DNA of 64,000 nucleotides from G020354085 sp964482055. Lineage in GTDB: Bacteria; Pseudomonadota; Gammaproteobacteria; Acidiferrobacterales; Sulfurifustaceae. The notes under the pieces were generated by a model. The model was not told the DNA's origin, did not search any database, and saw only the letters and a program-made list of their open reading frames with translations. Position 1 is the first letter of the stretch. Every line of letters starts with the position of its first letter. Location of the stretch: NCBI GenBank assembly GCA_964482055.1, contig CAYZVX010000004.1, forward strand, positions 1 to 64,000. Direction: 5' to 3'. Both the position numbers and the translations under genes were made by a program. Of this stretch, positions 60,605 to 64,000 are shown piece by piece.

Positions 60605-61900
60605 GTGCAGCAGACGTCGAGCAAAGGGCACGTGGCGCTGGCCGGCGCTCTGTTGTTGTGCGTGCTGTCGGTGACGGCGGCGTGGGCGCAGCCGCCGACC
60701 GCCGGATCGCCGTGGTATCGGACGCTTGCCGGTGGCGACACCGAGATTGAGCTCTACTTCTTCTGGTCGCAGCACTGTCCACATTGCAACGAAGCGCGCC
60801 CCTTTATCGAGCGGCTGCCGCGCGAGCTCCCCTGGGTCGCGCTGCGTTCGTTCGAGGTCAGTTCCAGCGAGCAGAACGCTCGGCTCTATGTCGATCTCGC
60901 GCGCAGTCTCGGGCAGGAGGCCTCGGCGGTGCCCGGCTTCCTGTTCTGCGGCGAGATGCACGTCGGTTACGAGTCGGACGCCACGACCGGTGCAATGCTG
61001 CGCGCGCGGCTGCTCGAGTGCCGCCAGCGGCTCACCAGCGGCGCGGCGCCGCCCGCCCGGGCGGGTAGCGGCGCGGCGGTCGCGATTCCGCTGCTCGGGC
61101 GCATCGACCCGCAAGGCGCGTCGCTGCCGCTCGTCACGGTCATCCTGGCCGGACTCGACGCGTTCAATCCGTGCGCGTTCTTCGTGCTGTTGTTCCTGCT
61201 GTCGCTCATGGTGCATGCCCGTTCGCGCGCGCGCATGGCCCTGGTGGGTGGGGTGTTCGTGCTGTTTTCGGGGCTCATCTACTTCGTGTTCATGGCCGCG
61301 TGGCTCAACGTGTTCCTGTGGCTGGGCGAGCTGCGTGTCATCACGTTCCTCGCCGGGCTTACGGCCGTGACGATGGGCGTGCTCAACATCAAGGACTACG
61401 TCTGGTTCGGGCGCGGTCCGTCCTTGTCGATTCCGGAGCACGCCAAGCCTGGACTATTTGCGCGCATGCGCGGCCTGGTGGGCACCACGGCGCTGGCGCC
61501 GATGCTGGCCGGCACGGTGGTGCTGGCGATCGCGGCCAACAGCTACGAGCTGCTGTGCACGGCCGGCTTTCCCATGGTCTACACGCGCATCCTGACGCTC
61601 AACACCCTGCCGACTGCGGCCTACTACGGCTACCTCGCGCTCTACAACATTATCTACGTCATCCCACTCGCCATCATCGTGGCCGTGTTCACCGTCACGC
61701 TCGGGTCGCGCAAGCTCTCGGAGCGCGAGGGGCGGGTGCTCAAGCTGCTGTCCGGGACGATGATGTTCGGTCTCGGCGCGCTGCTGCTGATTGCGCCGCA
61801 GTGGTTGCAGGACGCGCGCATATCGATCGCGGTGCTGCTCGTGGCAGTGGCGCTTACGGTGCTCGTAGATGCGATGGCGCGCCACCGTGCGCCACGCTAG
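60605..61900 (+). CDS. Thioredoxin domain fused to a CcdA/DsbD-like membrane domain
   Basis: The 431-residue protein has a signal peptide (about 1-28), a periplasmic thioredoxin-like domain (about 45-155) with CPHC (C58-C61) in FFWSQHCPHCNEA, then about six to seven membrane helices. These resemble CcdA/DsbD and begin with AGLDAFNPCAFFVLLFLLSL, with a second Cys in SYELLCTAGFPMV. The two membrane cysteines and the CPHC suggest transfer of electrons across the membrane to periplasmic disulfides. The order (thioredoxin before the membrane part) is the reverse of DsbD. The GTG at 60605 has GGAGG five bases upstream. Confidence 0.83.
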   Translation: MQQTSSKGHVALAGALLLCVLSVTAAWAQPPTAGSPWYRTLAGGDTEIELYFFWSQHCPHCNEARPFIERLPRELPWVALRSFEVSSSEQNARLYVDLARSLGQEASAVPGFLFCGEMHVGYESDATTGAMLRARLLECRQRLTSGAAPPARAGSGAAVAIPLLGRIDPQGASLPLVTVILAGLDAFNPCAFFVLLFLLSLMVHARSRARMALVGGVFVLFSGLIYFVFMAAWLNVFLWLGELRVITFLAGLTAVTMGVLNIKDYVWFGRGPSLSIPEHAKPGLFARMRGLVGTTALAPMLAGTVVLAIAANSYELLCTAGFPMVYTRILTLNTLPTAAYYGYLALYNIIYVIPLAIIVAVFTVTLGSRKLSEREGRVLKLLSGTMMFGLGALLLIAPQWLQDARISIAVLLVAVALTVLVDAMARHRAPR

Positions 61901-62005
61901 CGCGGGCGCCCCGGGGCACGGGGTCCGCGCGGCGCCGGCCGCTCTCGGCCGCCACCCCCAAAGCGGCTCTTCCTCCCGCCTACAATGGCGGCGCTCGCCC
62001 GGCCT

Positions 62006-62089
62006 GCGTGCTGTACCGGGACGTGCAAGTGCCGCGCAGCACAAGGGTGCGCTTGAGCGGGCGGCACTCGTGCGTCCTGCACAGCACGC
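62006..62089. repeat. REP-like inverted repeat between convergent genes
   Basis: The left arm 62006-62035 starts GCGTGCTGT and ends AAGTGCCGC; the right arm 62061-62089 is its imperfect reverse complement, starting GCGGCACTCG and ending CAGCACGC. The arms are about 29 bases with a 25-base centre. It shares the core GCGGCAC...CGTCC with the repeats at 16330, 16443 and 36728. Confidence 0.75.
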
Positions 62090-62104
62090 TACGGCGGTTT
62101 CGAC

Positions 62105-62449
62105 CTACGTCGCGCGGCGCATGAACCGCGGGAACATGACCCACAATGCATCGCCCGCGACCAGGAGCCCCACGATGAAGTGGTTGGCGGTCGCGGCTGT
62201 CTCGTCGCGGAAGCCGAGCACGATCGGCGCGATGATGAGCCATGCTCCGAGGATGAGGTTCACCCACTCCTCCCACATCTCGGGTCGCGCCAGCGCGATG
62301 GCGGCAAACAATGTGACGCCGGCGCCGATCAGGTAGGAGTTGAGGGCGGCCATCCCCACGTAGTCGCCGTACGACAGAACGAACGGAGAGACAATCAGCC
62401 AAAGGCCGAGAGCGACCATGGCCGTGTCCTGCCATCGTCTCTTGCCCAT
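62105..62449 (-). CDS. SPW-repeat membrane protein
   Basis: The 114-residue protein has two SPW-type repeats, each a pair of membrane helices: LGLWLIVSPFVLSYG (14-28) and LGAWLIIAPIVLGFRDE. The family has no assigned function. The ATG is preceded by AGGAGGTGTGTC, a strong ribosome site. It is a single leftward gene bordered by the REP-like repeat. Confidence 0.88.
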   Translation of the reverse strand: MGKRRWQDTAMVALGLWLIVSPFVLSYGDYVGMAALNSYLIGAGVTLFAAIALARPEMWEEWVNLILGAWLIIAPIVLGFRDETAATANHFIVGLLVAGDALWVMFPRFMRRAT

Positions 62450-62600
62450 GACACACCTCCTTGCCGAAGAGGTTTCGGCAAAAGCTTAGACCGGAGCGGC
62501 TATCCGGAGATTCGGGACCGGGGCAGGGCCGCGGCCGGCGGCGCGCGGTCGGGCAGCCACACGGATTTCCTTCACGGCTATTGCAAGAATCGGGGCGGGG

Positions 62601-63548
62601 TCAGCGCCACGCAGCACTTGCGAACAGGGCGGCGGCCAGCAGCAGGCCGTGCAGCGAGGTGCTGGCGATGGTCTTCTGGATCGCCGGGCGCAGTTTGGCC
62701 GGCTCGGCGGCGTGCGCGAGCAGGTCGCGCGCCGCCTGGACCGCCGGCACGGCGGCGGTGAGCGCGATCAGGGCGAGGGACGGCAGCTGCTTCAGCAGCA
62801 CCGCGCCGATCAGCCACAGGTAGGCGGTGCCCAGGATTAGCACATAACCCCAGCGCGCCTGCTCGGGCGCCAGGCGCACGACCCAGTGGCGCTTGCCGGC
62901 GAGCGCGTCCGCCTTGCGGTCCGGGAACTGGTTGATGTAGAGGATGTTGGTCACGAGCAGGGCATATGACAGCGAGGCCACGACGGGCAGGGGGTGCAGG
63001 GCGTGGCGCTGCACGTAGTCGGCGCCCACCGCCACGATGACCCAGCCGGCCGCGACACACAGCTCGCCTAGGCCGCGGCTGTTGAGCTTCAAGGGCGGGG
63101 CCGAGTAGGTCCAGCCGATGATGAGCCCACTGGTGCCGATCCAGAAGAGCGCCGGCCCGGTGACGTAGGTGAGCGCCAGCCCGACGAAGAACACGATCGC
63201 CACCAGCGTCGCGCCGAACGCGAAGGTCTCGCGCTCCGTGAGTACGCCGTTCTGGATGAAGCGGCTGCCGCCGGTGAACGGGAACAGGCGCTCGGTGTTG
63301 GCGGCGTCGGTTCCGTTGCGCGCGTCGTAGTAGTCGTTGAGCACGTTGATGCCGGCGTGTGCGAGCAACCCGAACACGATGGTGAGCGCGGCGGTGACCC
63401 AGTTGATGGCGAGCCCGCTCGCAAACGCGGTGCCGAGACCGATCAGGCCGCCGAACAGCGTCACGCTCAGGAATGGCAACCGGGTGGCCGCGATATAGCG
63501 GGCGATCGGATTGGGTAGCGCAGCTAAGGTCGGTTCGGCGGGATACAT
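62601..63548 (-). CDS. UbiA/MenA-family prenyltransferase
   Basis: The 315-residue integral membrane prenyltransferase has about eight to nine helices. The two Asp-rich motifs are NDYYDARNGTD (71-81) and NQFPDRKAD (near 207-215), which bind the prenyl diphosphate magnesium. The first motif in this form is typical of MenA (1,4-dihydroxy-2-naphthoate prenyltransferase), so menaquinone synthesis is likely, though other UbiA members cannot be excluded. No other men genes are in the window. Confidence 0.86.
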   Translation of the reverse strand: MYPAEPTLAALPNPIARYIAATRLPFLSVTLFGGLIGLGTAFASGLAINWVTAALTIVFGLLAHAGINVLNDYYDARNGTDAANTERLFPFTGGSRFIQNGVLTERETFAFGATLVAIVFFVGLALTYVTGPALFWIGTSGLIIGWTYSAPPLKLNSRGLGELCVAAGWVIVAVGADYVQRHALHPLPVVASLSYALLVTNILYINQFPDRKADALAGKRHWVVRLAPEQARWGYVLILGTAYLWLIGAVLLKQLPSLALIALTAAVPAVQAARDLLAHAAEPAKLRPAIQKTIASTSLHGLLLAAALFASAAWR

Positions 63549-63584
63549 GGGTCCTCTCTTCTGTTGCAGGTCGGATTGCGATGG

Positions 63585-64000
63585 TCACAATGCAGCTTCG
63601 ATGCGCTCGCACACGGTCTTGAGGACCTGCACGCGGGCGAAGCGCTTGTCCTCGGCGGCAATAAGCGTCCAGGGCGCGATCTCGGTGCTGGTGCGATCGA
63701 TCATGTCGACCACCGCGTGCTGGTAGGCGTCGAGCTTCTCGCGATTGCGCCAGTCCTCGGGCGTGATCTTGAAACGCTTGTACGGCGTGGCCTCGCGTTC
63801 CTTGAAGCGCCTGAGCTGCTCCTCGGCGCTGATCTGCAACCAGAACTTGACCACGATCGCGCCAGCGCGCACGAGCTGCTCCTCGAAATCGTTGATCTCG
63901 CTGTAGGCGCGCATCCAGTCGTATTCCGAGCAAAGCCCCTCGACGCGTTCGACCAGCACGCGCCCGTACCAGGAGCGGTCGAAGATACTGATGCGCCCGC
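63585..64000 (-). CDS. PPK2-family polyphosphate kinase (partial)
   Basis: The 3' part of a leftward gene whose start lies beyond the window; about 138 residues are visible. IFDRSWYGRVLVERVEG near the edge is the PPK2 lid/Walker-B segment, followed by SEINDFEEQL, KFWLQISAEEQLRRFKEREA and the ending ARVQVLKTVCERIE. PPK2 enzymes transfer phosphate between polyphosphate and nucleotides; which nucleotide cannot be told. Its stop is 36 bases from the start of the prenyltransferase gene. Confidence 0.9.
   Translation of the reverse strand, partial: GRISIFDRSWYGRVLVERVEGLCSEYDWMRAYSEINDFEEQLVRAGAIVVKFWLQISAEEQLRRFKEREATPYKRFKITPEDWRNREKLDAYQHAVVDMIDRTSTEIAPWTLIAAEDKRFARVQVLKTVCERIEAAL

Overview
The window is about 64 kb of high-GC DNA, densely packed with genes and containing two 100-base runs of N (16620-16719 and 58481-58580). 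Gene content and order point to a gammaproteobacterium: radC next to coaBC, dut and an algC-type phosphomannomutase, rpmB-rpmG, purM-purN divergent from a CDP-alcohol phosphatidyltransferase and hda, a RelA-type protein and a two-gene remnant of a hyp set. A sulfur- or metal-oxidising lifestyle is suggested, but not shown, by the many thioredoxin-like and DsrE-like proteins and the copper efflux operon. No rRNA, tRNA, CRISPR array, phage or insertion sequence was seen.

Layout. 0.6-6.9 kb: a CBS protein, then a leftward copper/silver efflux operon (small Cys/His-rich protein, cusC, cusB, cusA). 6.9-11.4 kb: algC, dut, coaBC leftward; radC, rpmB, rpmG rightward. 11.4-16.2 kb: Crp/Fnr regulator, HNH nuclease, fatty-acid desaturase, Nudix hydrolase, MscS channel. 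16.3-18.9 kb: repeats and the first gap, followed by an ECF sigma factor, its membrane anti-sigma with a DsrE-like periplasmic domain, and a DsrE-like lipoprotein. 19-26.7 kb: purine and housekeeping genes, WrbA, ArsC, LysM lipoprotein, YihY and an unrecognised 545-residue protein. 27.5-31.1 kb: two exported thioredoxin-like proteins, an orphan TolC/adaptor pair and acylphosphatase. 31.2-39.1 kb: lytic transglycosylase, RelA-type synthetase with an intact HD site, proS, small exported proteins, ROK kinase. 39.2-43.2 kb: LolA-like protein with a two-permease ABC transporter. 43.3-53.1 kb: mostly exported or membrane proteins of unknown role, including an amidohydrolase broken by one stop codon. 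53.1-60.5 kb: lipoprotein, hypE, a frameshifted hydrolase, glutathione peroxidase, ferredoxin-reductase, hypF. 60.6-64 kb: thioredoxin-CcdA fusion, SPW protein, UbiA/MenA prenyltransferase and the end of a PPK2 kinase.

The most unusual signal is a 54-bp element that folds as two hairpins (8-bp stem with loop CGGAT, linker GGGCC, then a 6-7-bp stem with loop A-C/G-GGA-N). It occurs as a tandem array after the DsrE lipoprotein gene, as a tandem array inside hypF, and as one diverged copy elsewhere in hypF. The three versions differ in sequence, but their stem bases change in compensating pairs. Every copy is 18 codons long and reads in the same frame as a related peptide (S-x-x-x-GPR-x-x-P). 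Both assembly gaps lie against these arrays. A second, REP-like family (core GCGGCAYTYG...GTCC) appears at 16.3-16.5, 36.7-36.8 and 62.0-62.1 kb.
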